Shown here in pieces: positions 45,394 through 55,700 of a stretch of DNA of 64,000 nt; within the stretch, counting starts at the first letter, position 1, and every line of letters starts with the position of its first letter. Where the stretch lies: the NCBI GenBank assembly GCA_900769115.1, contig CAAGFJ010000056.1, positions 1 to 64,000 on the forward strand, given 5' to 3'. The notes beneath the pieces are model-generated. The model worked only from the letters and a program-made list of their open reading frames with translations. It did no database searches and was not told where the DNA came from. The stretch is from Lachnospiraceae bacterium. Lineage in GTDB: Bacteria; Bacillota; Clostridia; Lachnospirales; Lachnospiraceae. The position numbers and the translations under genes are program-made.

Positions 45394-46626
45394 ATGAAAT
45401 TAAAAGATTCGGAGAAAAGCTTAATTTTTATTATTGTTGGTGTTGCTGTATTGGCATTAAGCATTATCTATGTTGCAAAACCAAAGTATGAGAATGTACA
45501 GAGTTTAAATGCTGAGATATCACAATTACAGACTCGTTTAACAGAGTTGCAAGGAAAACAGGCACATAGAGATGAGTATCTTGCCGGCATTGATGAGTAT
45601 AATAATGCATTTGATGATGTGATGGCAAGTTTCCCAGCTGACCTGAATCAGGAAGTAACAATCATGTTCTTAGAAGGTATTAAAGAAGATAATGATTTTT
45701 CTATTAGTTCGTTGAATCTTGGAGAAAAAGAACAGTTCTATACATTAGGTCTGAATGGTGGTGATGTGGCGTTGGCAGACGGTTCAACTGCAACATCGGA
45801 AACTACAACAGAGGCTACAACAACAGAAACGGCGACAACGGAGACTGCGCAGGCAACAACAGATGGAACGTTGGAAGAGGGAGCAGCTGTAGATGAGAAC
45901 GCGTATACTTGTTATCGTGCGGATTTCCCAATTACATATACGGGTTCTTATGAATCCTTGAAAGATGTTATTTCTTATATTAACAATTTCAGCAGTCGTA
46001 TGACAATTAATTCCATTGATATTGCGTACGAAGCAGAGGGCGATGTATACAGTGGTAATCTGGATCTGAAGTGCTACTCCATTGAAAGTGCGAATAGACC
46101 ACAGTCGAATATGGAACTTAATGATGTAGAGACCGGTGTAGGTAATATCTTCAATGGTGGTGGTTCTGGTTCTTCTTCTGAGAACAAGGATTTGAATAAG
46201 TATGATGAGAATGATGGTGCATCGATTGTGAATAATTATGACTTCTATGTGATGCTGAATCCATCTACAAGCGATGTATCAGCGAAGGTTGCGGGTCAGA
46301 ATGGATCTGGTAAGGATGCATCTGTTGTATCAAACAGTGACAATAGTGTATCTACTATGACTTATGAGTTCTATGCAAAGGATGGCAAGAATTACTGCAA
46401 GTATGACTTAGATGGTACCAGCTATGAGGCAGAAGTAACATCAGCAGAAGATATTAAGTTATTGATTCAGTCATCTGCTCGTAAAGATGATGAAGATAAG
46501 GCAGGAATTCGTGTATCTATTAAGAATAGTACAGATCTTCCAGTATATGTTAAGGTAAGTGATGATGATCCAACTTCACCAAGAGTAAATATTGCAAATA
46601 GATCGGGTGCGGTTAAGGTTTACTAA
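45394..46626 (+). CDS. pilO: PilO-like pilus assembly protein with extended extracellular region
   Basis: This 410-aa bitopic protein has a membrane helix at about 9-28, a coiled coil (about 30-75, SLNAEISQLQTRLTELQGK) and a PilO ferredoxin-like domain (about 75-240, ITYTGSYESLKDVISYINNF). It is interrupted by a Thr/Glu-rich linker (SETTTEATTTETATTETA, about 134-151). A C-terminal extension of about 150 residues (260-410) is not part of usual PilO proteins of about 200 aa. It starts 14 nt after the PilM-PilN fusion, its expected heterodimer partner. Confidence 0.85.
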   Translation: MKLKDSEKSLIFIIVGVAVLALSIIYVAKPKYENVQSLNAEISQLQTRLTELQGKQAHRDEYLAGIDEYNNAFDDVMASFPADLNQEVTIMFLEGIKEDNDFSISSLNLGEKEQFYTLGLNGGDVALADGSTATSETTTEATTTETATTETAQATTDGTLEEGAAVDENAYTCYRADFPITYTGSYESLKDVISYINNFSSRMTINSIDIAYEAEGDVYSGNLDLKCYSIESANRPQSNMELNDVETGVGNIFNGGGSGSSSENKDLNKYDENDGASIVNNYDFYVMLNPSTSDVSAKVAGQNGSGKDASVVSNSDNSVSTMTYEFYAKDGKNYCKYDLDGTSYEAEVTSAEDIKLLIQSSARKDDEDKAGIRVSIKNSTDLPVYVKVSDDDPTSPRVNIANRSGAVKVY

Positions 46627-46646
46627 GAGAATGGAGTGATGAATCC

Positions 46647-48107
46647 GTGAACAATAAAAAGAATAGCGGTTTCAGTATGATTGAGATAGTAATTTCAGTT
46701 GCAATATTTGCCATACTGATTACACCAATTGTGGGCGCATTGATTTCCAGTTCGAAACAGACTACGAGTGGTAAAGAACTCCAATACCGTAATGAATTTG
46801 CACAGAATTTGTTGGAGTATGCAAAAGAAGACTCACTTGATAACATCAAGTCCTTAGATTATTTTAAGAGTCTTGGATCTTATGATGTATCTTATAGTGA
46901 AGATTTGAATAAGTACAAGTTATATCGTGTAACAGATCCGACAACCGGTAAGAAAGTGACGAAGAAGGCTCCCTATCAGACTTATACGCTAAAAGGTAGT
47001 ATGAATCTAGGACCGGAACATACGAAGTATTCTTACGTCATGCAGATTGGTAATGAATATTATGCGAACAAGCAGGCAACAGACAATACATATGTGAATC
47101 CGAATAATCTGGCCTTGGGTGTTGTAGAGGATATTGATTATACAAAGGTTGCTTTGATTAATGGTACTATCGCAAATTATGATGCAGCAGTTACAAGCGC
47201 ATTTATGACAAGAAAACTGCAGGTTATTAAGGAATTGGATCCTTCTACATTTGAACAGTTCATTAACCAGTTAGAGGCAAACAATCCATTCCGTAATGAT
47301 AGAGTACAGAGACAGATTATTATCAAGGTGTCTGATTCGGTGGAGGCGGGTAAGAAGCAGTACAAGGTTACATGTACGCTGCGCTATACCGATGATTCGA
47401 AGATGTCATTCAAGTCCGGTAAGTCATTGAAACAGGCGTTGATTGATAAGAAGATGAATACGATTGAGTATGTACCATACGCGGCTACATTTGATGAGTT
47501 GCCGAATATATATCTGATGTACAATGTATGTGTATATAATGGTATCTTCTCGGATAATGATTATGTGTTGTATGATCTGGCAGATTTATCAGATGATCAG
47601 GAAGTGAATGTATTTGTCGTGGAGACAGCAACTACTTATTCAGAAGATTTGAGAGATGTTCAGAAAAAAGAAATTGAGGCAAACACAGAGTTAAGTGATG
47701 AAGATAAGGAGTCGTTGATCAATGCTTTGAATAGCAAGGTGTTATATAACAATGAGACAGTTAATGCCAGCAGCAGTCGTGATGAGGTGAATATCTATAT
47801 GGCGGCAAGAGGTGATGCGGTATCCGGACTTCATGTATACCATAATTTTGATACTTATACAGACGGCACGGCAAAGCCAAACACGAAGAATACGAAAGTA
47901 AAGTTTGATGTTCCAATTAATTTATCAGCAGGTGAGAGGTATGAGGCACTTACAGATCATGCTACGGTTGGTAAGTTAGATGAAGCAACACAGGAGAGCA
48001 GAGGTCTGTATCAGGTTAAGGTATGGATGAGTGAAGGGGATATTGAAGATGTTGACATTTCAAAGGATCCAATGATTTCAGGAACGAAGGGAGGTAGCGA
48101 ATCGTAA
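46647..48107 (+). CDS. Large pilin-like protein (minor pilin)
   Basis: This 486-aa protein carries prepilin leader MNNKKNSG and mature N-terminus FSMIEIVISVAIFAILITPI, including Glu5. The remaining 450 residues form a large extracellular domain with no family I recognise. Minor pilins with big C-terminal domains usually sit at the pilus tip and prime assembly. The start is GTG 46647 with GGAGTGA seven to eight bases upstream. Its stop overlaps the next ATG by one base (TAATG). Confidence 0.85.
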   Translation: MNNKKNSGFSMIEIVISVAIFAILITPIVGALISSSKQTTSGKELQYRNEFAQNLLEYAKEDSLDNIKSLDYFKSLGSYDVSYSEDLNKYKLYRVTDPTTGKKVTKKAPYQTYTLKGSMNLGPEHTKYSYVMQIGNEYYANKQATDNTYVNPNNLALGVVEDIDYTKVALINGTIANYDAAVTSAFMTRKLQVIKELDPSTFEQFINQLEANNPFRNDRVQRQIIIKVSDSVEAGKKQYKVTCTLRYTDDSKMSFKSGKSLKQALIDKKMNTIEYVPYAATFDELPNIYLMYNVCVYNGIFSDNDYVLYDLADLSDDQEVNVFVVETATTYSEDLRDVQKKEIEANTELSDEDKESLINALNSKVLYNNETVNASSSRDEVNIYMAARGDAVSGLHVYHNFDTYTDGTAKPNTKNTKVKFDVPINLSAGERYEALTDHATVGKLDEATQESRGLYQVKVWMSEGDIEDVDISKDPMISGTKGGSES

Positions 48108-51073
48108 TGAAGAAGAAAGTTATGAAGAAGAATCAAGGTAATACTTATATTATGGTAGTCGCTACACTTTCCTTTCTAGCTGTATTAACAGCTGCAATTC
48201 TTGTTGCAATTGCAATCTGTTATCGGCTAAAAGCATTTGACATTAATTCAAAGGATAACTTCTATTATCTAGAACAGGCGATGGATGAGATCTATGCGGG
48301 TGTTGGTAGTGATTCCATGAAACACCTGAATGATGCGTATGAAGATACGATAGAGGTTCTTGTATACTATGATACGAAGAGTTCTTCCTATGTAACAATG
48401 GATAATGATCAGGCTAATAAGTTATTGAAGAAGTCTTTCATCAAACGCGTGAAAGATGATGACAACTATAAGGATGCCAAGATATATGATACATTAAGTT
48501 CGTTCTTGAGTAATAAGTTTGATGCGGCTTCGAATGAGGAGGGTATTCAGTTATATGTGAATGGTAATGTTGTGGCAGAAGATACGGATGTCACCATTCA
48601 GAATGTAACATTGAAACGTGAGGCGAGTTATTCTACAATTAATACAAGAAAGAGTGGTGGACAACAGGATAAGTTTGTTCAGACGGTCACAACAGATATT
48701 GTAATATCAGAGCCGGAATTCAATGTTAACTTTAATACAATTAGCTCTGATTTGAGTGATCTGTATGAGTTTTCATTCATCGCGGATATGGGTGTAGAGA
48801 TTACAGGTGCTACCAATAATGTGAATATTTCTGGTAATCTATATGCAGCATCGGATTTCTATAACAAAGATTATAACAAAGGAAGTACGACAGCACCTTC
48901 TACAGAAGAGGATGCAATTCCGGCGAATCAGAAGTCTTTGACTTCATATTCTGAGAATCAATTGAAGAAATGCAATGGTGTTAACCTCAGCAGTATGTAT
49001 TCTGGATTATATATTGATGGAAGTAATGTTGTGTTAGCATGTGATAAGCTGATTGTACCTGGTACGATAGCGGCAATGAATGGTGCAGATCTTACAGTAT
49101 CCGGTTTGAGCCAGAGTTCATTTACACCGGCACAGGTGTGGGCGGATAATATTACGTTAGCAGGGTATTCATTTAAGACAACAAGTGGTAAGTTACAGGG
49201 TGCGAAAGTATCTATGCGTGCAGATGCAATGATATCGGATGACTTGGAGTTGAATGCAAAGGGATCAGATTTCTATCTGAACGGTGGATATTATGGATAT
49301 AATTATGCAAGTACAGATAATAGAACGTATACCGATGACGCAGTGATGGCGTCCAAGAAACGTACATTTGTATCGAATGTTCCACAGGCAATCAAGGATA
49401 AGGAAAAAGAACGTTATTCTACAGTAGATGGCGAAGGAATCAAGACTCAGGCACATTATAACAGTAGTGCAATTATTGTGAATGGTGAAGATTCGAATCT
49501 GGACCTTTCTAATGTTACTTCTATGTACGTAGCAGGACAGTCTTATATTGAGATGTCTAAGCAGACTACAACCATAGGGGATACATCTAAGAATAACGGA
49601 TCTGATTCAGATCAAAAAGAATATGTTGTAAAGAATAAGAATGGCGAGGATGAAGCGGTTGTTTCTTATACATACAATTACGTTGGACAGGATAAGGATA
49701 ATTACACAATAAGTAGTAATGCAGATTATACAGATGAGTCTGGAACAAAGAAGAAAGACAAACGTGTTCAGGATTATCGTACTGGTGAGGCAATTTCTGT
49801 TAAGAGTAACCAGTTGGCATATATTCCGAATTGGGCAATTGATGAACGGAAAGATGGCACAGTATATTTAAAACTTCCGGCGCGTGTAGATGGACAGTCT
49901 GAAAGTTTAAGAAGTCTTGACCTCTTTAAGAAGGTCTGGAAGGATCTTGATAATATTCCAATTATTAAGACAGTTGTATCTGGTAAGACATATTACTATT
50001 TTGATTTCTCTGCAGAGGATACGTTAGATACAGCTGCGATGAATGAATTCATTGCTTCTTATTCTGACTTGTTGAATGAAACATACACGAATGCAGATGG
50101 TGATGAGGTGTCTCGCGGTGAATCATATGGATTAACGAATATCAATGATTATGATTACTTCAAGATCAATAATCTCTCATTGAAAGAAGACAATTCTGAG
50201 AATGCAGAAGATGATTATATGATATATACGAATTCTGCAATTTCAGTTGTAAATGATACAAAAGTAACGATTAAAGCAAAGAGCAGTAATATTAAGGCTT
50301 TGACAGAAGCGGCCAAGAATATTAATGAAGCGGAACTTGCGAAGGCGGGTGTTGAAGTTGCGGATGATGCAACGGCGAGTGAAGTAGAATCTCTTGCTAA
50401 GAGTACGAACGGAGTATCCGGTGTTGCAATAACCGGTGTAACAGGACAAACTGCAGCCACATCAATCACAACCAAGCTTCAGAGTCAATACAAAGAGATG
50501 AAGTGGCTATTGTCTAATAAGAATGTAGATTCCAAGTTGGTAAATCAGGCACATACGATTGCGGAAAGTGAGATGACGCCGATTAATCATTTCTTTAAGT
50601 TTGATTTATTGAAAGACAGTACTTTGCGTTATCTAGAGTCTGGATATGGAATCTGGATTAGTGATGGAGATGTAGAAGTCGATAATAAGTTAGACGGTAA
50701 GACGTTTGCAAATGGTAATGTAAAGGGTGTGATTATCTGTAAGGGTGATGTAACCTTTACCGATAATGTAAAATCTTTTGAGGGACTGATTGTTACAGGA
50801 TCTAAGTTGAAGGTGGATCATTCTATGGATTTGACATCAAACTCTGAGATTGTAAAGTCTGTATTGCGTGAATGTGATGAGTCCCAGAAGTATAAGGATA
50901 CGGTTCCGGCTAAGGATCTGTCATCTGTATGCAAGTTATTTAGAGGATTTACATCGAATTATAAGAAGCCTACAGAAAGCGGCGAAGTTGCAACAGAATC
51001 TATGAAGAGCATTAGTGCCATTCAGTTTGAAGATATTCTAAGCTTTAAGAACTGGATGAAGAATGTAGAGTAG
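48107..51073 (+). CDS. Giant pilin-like protein lacking Glu5 (PilX/GspK-like tip candidate)
   Basis: This 988-aa protein has a basic leader ending in Gly (KKNQG), then NTYIMVVATLSFLAVLTAAI, a prepilin-type helix in which position 5 is Met rather than Glu. Loss of Glu5 is characteristic of GspK of type II secretion and PilX-type subunits, which cap the tip and need no pairing with a preceding subunit. The long exported part contains segments resembling beta-solenoids (NVNISGNLYAAS; GNVKGVIICKGDVTFTDNVK) like bactofilin-type folds. It is far larger than known GspK/PilX (about 200-330 aa). The gene is locked into the minor-pilin cluster by a one-base overlap upstream. Confidence 0.75.
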   Translation: MKKKVMKKNQGNTYIMVVATLSFLAVLTAAILVAIAICYRLKAFDINSKDNFYYLEQAMDEIYAGVGSDSMKHLNDAYEDTIEVLVYYDTKSSSYVTMDNDQANKLLKKSFIKRVKDDDNYKDAKIYDTLSSFLSNKFDAASNEEGIQLYVNGNVVAEDTDVTIQNVTLKREASYSTINTRKSGGQQDKFVQTVTTDIVISEPEFNVNFNTISSDLSDLYEFSFIADMGVEITGATNNVNISGNLYAASDFYNKDYNKGSTTAPSTEEDAIPANQKSLTSYSENQLKKCNGVNLSSMYSGLYIDGSNVVLACDKLIVPGTIAAMNGADLTVSGLSQSSFTPAQVWADNITLAGYSFKTTSGKLQGAKVSMRADAMISDDLELNAKGSDFYLNGGYYGYNYASTDNRTYTDDAVMASKKRTFVSNVPQAIKDKEKERYSTVDGEGIKTQAHYNSSAIIVNGEDSNLDLSNVTSMYVAGQSYIEMSKQTTTIGDTSKNNGSDSDQKEYVVKNKNGEDEAVVSYTYNYVGQDKDNYTISSNADYTDESGTKKKDKRVQDYRTGEAISVKSNQLAYIPNWAIDERKDGTVYLKLPARVDGQSESLRSLDLFKKVWKDLDNIPIIKTVVSGKTYYYFDFSAEDTLDTAAMNEFIASYSDLLNETYTNADGDEVSRGESYGLTNINDYDYFKINNLSLKEDNSENAEDDYMIYTNSAISVVNDTKVTIKAKSSNIKALTEAAKNINEAELAKAGVEVADDATASEVESLAKSTNGVSGVAITGVTGQTAATSITTKLQSQYKEMKWLLSNKNVDSKLVNQAHTIAESEMTPINHFFKFDLLKDSTLRYLESGYGIWISDGDVEVDNKLDGKTFANGNVKGVIICKGDVTFTDNVKSFEGLIVTGSKLKVDHSMDLTSNSEIVKSVLRECDESQKYKDTVPAKDLSSVCKLFRGFTSNYKKPTESGEVATESMKSISAIQFEDILSFKNWMKNVE

Positions 51074-51085
51074 GCGGTGATAGAG

Positions 51086-51697
51086 ATGAAAAGACAAAAA
51101 GGTTATTCATTAATTGAAGTTATTATCGCTATTGCAATTATGGCTATTCTTGCAGCAATGTCCTTTGTAACATTAGGGGTGATCAATCAGGCAAGATGCA
51201 GTTCGGCTGCGACTTCTTTGGAAGGGCAGATGAGTTCTTTGTGGATTAAGACGAAGGCAATTTCGCAGGCAAAAGAACAGACTGTCTCACAATATACGGA
51301 TGATAAGGCATTATATCCATTGTGTATGGAGATTGTGAAGAATGTATCGGATGTGGCATTGGCGGATGGTTCACTTGCCAAAGCAGGGACGTATTCGATT
51401 ATTTTAGGATACAACAAGGGAAGTGCATTTTCGGAAAAGATAGCGGATACAGCAGAGGTTGTATTACCGAATATCATATCTATAAAATATACGCCGAAAG
51501 CAATTGAAGGTATGGATGATAGTACACAAGAAGCTGCAGTATCTGGAATCGATTATAAAGACAGCTTTTTGATACAATTTAATAAAGCAGATGGTTCGGT
51601 TACATATGGTGCCGGCACCTATGAGATTATATTTAAAGATAAAACACAATATAAAGTTGTTCTTGATGCTTCAACCGGTAAGCATTATATCAGATAA
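51086..51697 (+). CDS. Pilin-like protein (minor pilin, GspH/PilE-like)
   Basis: This 203-aa protein has leader MKRQKG and mature N-terminus YSLIEVIIAIAIMAILAAMS with Glu5. The globular part is about 165 residues, ending with the edge strands TQYKVVLDASTGKHYIR. It is the smallest of the minor pilins and may be the GspH/FimT-like member. The ATG at 51086 fits the GGTGA ribosome site; a GTG at 51077 is in frame but overlaps that site. Confidence 0.85.
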   Translation: MKRQKGYSLIEVIIAIAIMAILAAMSFVTLGVINQARCSSAATSLEGQMSSLWIKTKAISQAKEQTVSQYTDDKALYPLCMEIVKNVSDVALADGSLAKAGTYSIILGYNKGSAFSEKIADTAEVVLPNIISIKYTPKAIEGMDDSTQEAAVSGIDYKDSFLIQFNKADGSVTYGAGTYEIIFKDKTQYKVVLDASTGKHYIR

Positions 51698-51711
51698 GGA
51701 GGGGGAAGCAA

Positions 51712-52743
51712 TTGGTGAGAGAGAGACAACGTAATAAAGGTTTTACATTTATTGAGCTTCTGATAGGCATGGCAATATTGTCGATTATGATGATCTCGCT
51801 TGTACAATTCATGAGTACCTCAAGTGGTGCTTATCGAAAGACAAAGAAGAATCTGAATGTACAGACAGATGCAATGCAGACCATGGAGCAGATATCGGAT
51901 ACCTTAGTACAGGCAAATTATATAAGGGTTAGCGTGGATGCAACGGAGAATCATGCATACCTGATTGAAGCTAAGTCACAGAATGATGATGGGTCTAAGA
52001 CAGCAAACAAGGATATGCGAACCGTACAGGCAGTGACAAGCCCAGCGATTCTAGCTACTGTTAATTATGATTTTGTTCCAGATAATTATGGTAATTATGT
52101 GAATCGCTCATCGGATGAACGCAAGGTTATCTTAGACTATGATACTTATCAGATTATTAGTGAGAAAGGTGCAACCTATCCGCTTACAGGAGATTATGAT
52201 TATGATTCTTCTGGTAGTACGGATGTGAGATCATTCCGGGCATTGATGTCAGGCAGTGTTAATTATTATGTTAAACCAGAGTTCATCTATGTAGAATATA
52301 CAAGCAAGGATGCATCGGGTAATGATGTGTTAGGACATGCAATATTCTATGTGAAGAAGATCAAAGAGGATGATTATAATATCTACTTATATCGATATCA
52401 GGATGATAATCGCAATAACGGATATGCATATGCCAAGAGCAAAGTTATTGCATTATCGAACAAAACAGATAGCGTAGAAGGTCTTGTTACAGATAAGATT
52501 AAGGATTTCTATCTGTCAGCGAATACAGATGGTAATGCAGTATTGTTAAATGCTATGTTCTTGAATGATGGATATCAGTATAATGCAGTGGAACCGGTGG
52601 TATTCCGTAACTCGAATGTGTTAACGGTAAGACCGCAGGATCTGTATAAGAAAGCAGATGACGATGCAACGACAGAGGATCCGAACAATGGAGTCACAAC
52701 AGGTCCAGGAGAATCTGGAAGTGGAACAACAACGACTGAATAG
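51712..52743 (+). CDS. Pilin-like protein (PilW/GspJ-like minor pilin)
   Basis: This 343-aa protein has leader RERQRNKG and mature N-terminus FTFIELLIGMAILSIMMISL with Glu5. The following MQTMEQISDTLVQANYIRV matches the PilW/GspJ pattern of a helix then a long beta domain. The tail is a Thr/Gly/Ser-rich low-complexity stretch (NNGVTTGPGESGSGTTTTE). The start is a non-ATG codon, TTG 51712 or GTG 51715, with AGGAGG 9-12 bases upstream. Confidence 0.85.
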   Translation: MVRERQRNKGFTFIELLIGMAILSIMMISLVQFMSTSSGAYRKTKKNLNVQTDAMQTMEQISDTLVQANYIRVSVDATENHAYLIEAKSQNDDGSKTANKDMRTVQAVTSPAILATVNYDFVPDNYGNYVNRSSDERKVILDYDTYQIISEKGATYPLTGDYDYDSSGSTDVRSFRALMSGSVNYYVKPEFIYVEYTSKDASGNDVLGHAIFYVKKIKEDDYNIYLYRYQDDNRNNGYAYAKSKVIALSNKTDSVEGLVTDKIKDFYLSANTDGNAVLLNAMFLNDGYQYNAVEPVVFRNSNVLTVRPQDLYKKADDDATTEDPNNGVTTGPGESGSGTTTTE

Positions 52744-52776
52744 AGGGAATAGAACGAAAGAAAGGGAGAAAAGGCT

Positions 52777-55700
52777 ATGTCAAAGAAAAAGAAAATTAGT
52801 TTGATATTATGTGCTGTATTAATTGCAGTAATTGCTTCTGTTTCTGTTATTTCTTATTCTATTGCCAATATACAGAATAGTGATTTGGTTAATAACGCAA
52901 ATGGAAGTGTGAGTCCGGCATTAGTTCAACGTGGTGGTAATCTTGACAACATGGATTATATTACCAATATTGATCTGATCATTGAGAATTCACAAAAAGG
53001 CGAAGCTCTTAACATTGTTGAGATATTCACAGCGGATGAATATAATGCATCGTCTGATTTGTCAAAGTATGTATCAACAGGTGGTTTTAAGCAATATGTA
53101 ATTGATGCAAATGGAACCAAGAAGGATACAAGTGGCAACAAGCTTACAATGAAAGATGGCATGATCAATTACAAAGCAGTTCAGGTAACAGGTTCAACGG
53201 ACTTGACATCGGATGATTATGCAGAAGTAAATGAGACATTGAATGCTGCTGATTTGATCTATGTATCGAATCAGACATATAATTCTTTTGATGGTAAGAT
53301 GAGTGAGAGTGTATATAACTTCTTACACACATATGCATTAGGAGAAGGTAAGACAGGCGGCAAGCCGATTATTGTAGACTATGTTACTAAGTCAGAAAAG
53401 CCTGCTAATCAGAAGAAGACATATAAGGATCTTGTGAATGCGATCTCAGGTAATTATTTGAAATACCATACATTTTATTGGAATACAGCACTTAGTGTAG
53501 ATGATTTCTTTAATGCCAATGGTGATTCTTATTATGTACCGTTCAATGTTAATAATAACAAAGCAACCGGTAAGATTCTTGTAATATCGAATGGTGCCAA
53601 TACAATCCGTTCCGCATGGGAGACATATGGTAAGGCAGAATTTATTAAGAATGCATATTATGGACGTAACGCAAAGCGTCCGAGTGAGGATGACATTGCA
53701 TTTACTACAATGAGTCCTGCTGAAATTGCTGCCAATCCGGCGATACTAAATGCAACAGGATTTGCTTATGATTTTGTAATTATTGAAAATGATGTTATGT
53801 CAACAGAACTTTCGGATTCGTTATATAGTGCAATTCGTTCACTTTCTGTATCGAATAAGTTCATCATATATGATAAGACTAACATTGCGAATACTGGTGG
53901 AGAGAGTCAGGATACAGATAATAATAACTACCGTAAGTTGCTAGATCTATTAGTATATAGTACAGGAGAGACGAAAGTTGCGAATGTGTTGAAGGTAAGC
54001 CCTGGATTCTTTGGAACTTTGTTGAATGCAGGTGCAGATGGCTTAGAAACCGCTAAGACAGTAGCGGATCTATTGGATGGCTCTAATTATCGTGGCAATA
54101 AGGGTACAGGATCGAATGGTAAGTTATTCCGTGTATTAGAGATTGAGCCATGTTATCCGATTGATACGGATGTTGCTTTGAGCGAGAAGGATATGGGTAA
54201 TTATGCTTCTAATTCATATGGAGTAAAAGGCAATTATTATTCTAATCCATATAATGTCTTGAATGGTGTTAGTCAGGATGAAGTGAAAGAGGGACAGGAA
54301 TATTATAAGTTCACAATAAGCAAGGCGAAGATTGCTTATGCGACAGGACTGAAACCTTCCCAGATTCAGATTGACCAGATGTCATCCGAGGAGTTTATCT
54401 CTTCCAAAGAAATTGTATTAGAGACGTATGATCTGGTATATATTGGTGGTGATCATAGTGCATTAATGCCTACGTTGAATAAGGAGTTATCTAAGTCTTG
54501 GAGTAAAGATTATGCAAATAAGGCTTATCAGATTACTACTAGTTTCGAGATGTATACACACACAGGCAACTTAGTTAATCTGACGACATACAATTCTAAT
54601 TCTGGAGTATATGATACATATACAGACCACCCATATGGTAAGATGAAGAATTCGAGTGGGAATTATACAGATACGACAGTTGCGTTGAATGGTAATGATC
54701 TGACTTCCATTAAGAAGAATGAATTATTAGATTATATTAAGGCCGGTATGCCGATCATATTTGGATCAGATGTCAGTCAGGCATTTGAGAAGGTATATAA
54801 GCTTCCGAGATTAGAGCAGTTAGCGGCAAGAGATATTGATCCAGATTCCCAGATGTTTTCTCTGTTATCTACCGTGTATGATAAGTACAAGGATAATGCA
54901 ACAGTTGTATGGGGTGCTGATCTGACAGAAGAAAAGGTCAATAATTTCTATTATTTGAATGCGAATAATGAACCAACTGAGGAAGAGACAGATAGCATTG
55001 TTGAGAATGCGTATGGTAATTCTTTGAGTAAACAGGTAACAGTATTTACTTCTAAGACGAATACTGCAGTGAAGAATGCGGTGAATGCATCAAATGCTCG
55101 TCCAATTCTTACGATTGAAGAGCAGCCGTTAGATTATGTATATGGTGATAAGAGTTCTTATAACCAGAATACAGGCGAATTGGTTGTTAAAGCAAAGGTT
55201 AAGGCAGTTTCTACCTCTACAGCATACACATTAGAGTTGTATACGGACTACGATGGAGATGGAGTATTTGATGAAGACGAATTACAGGATTCTACGACCT
55301 ATGATACATCGAATACAACAGAAGCAAAAGAGTTAACGTATACTTTACCGGAAGGCTTTGTTGGACTGGTAAGCTGGAAAGTGATTGTTAAGGACAAAGG
55401 AAGCAGTGCGGAGGTTGCAAGCTGTTCTTCTGCGACCGGATATGCATATTATGAGAAGCCGGATACAGAGAAGAAAGAGATTAATGTATTACAGATTATG
55501 CCGGTATTGCCAAAGAATCGTACAAGAGCAGATTCGAACTTGGGTAAGGATGGTAAGACAGGTGCTTCTTTATATCTATGTACAGAATGTCAGCATTCGT
55601 TACATCGTGCATACTATAATGTACAGATTGATGGAGCTTGGAATAGTTCCGCAACATACAACAACGTGTATGGTATTAAGGAAACAGCACGAGATCCGGA

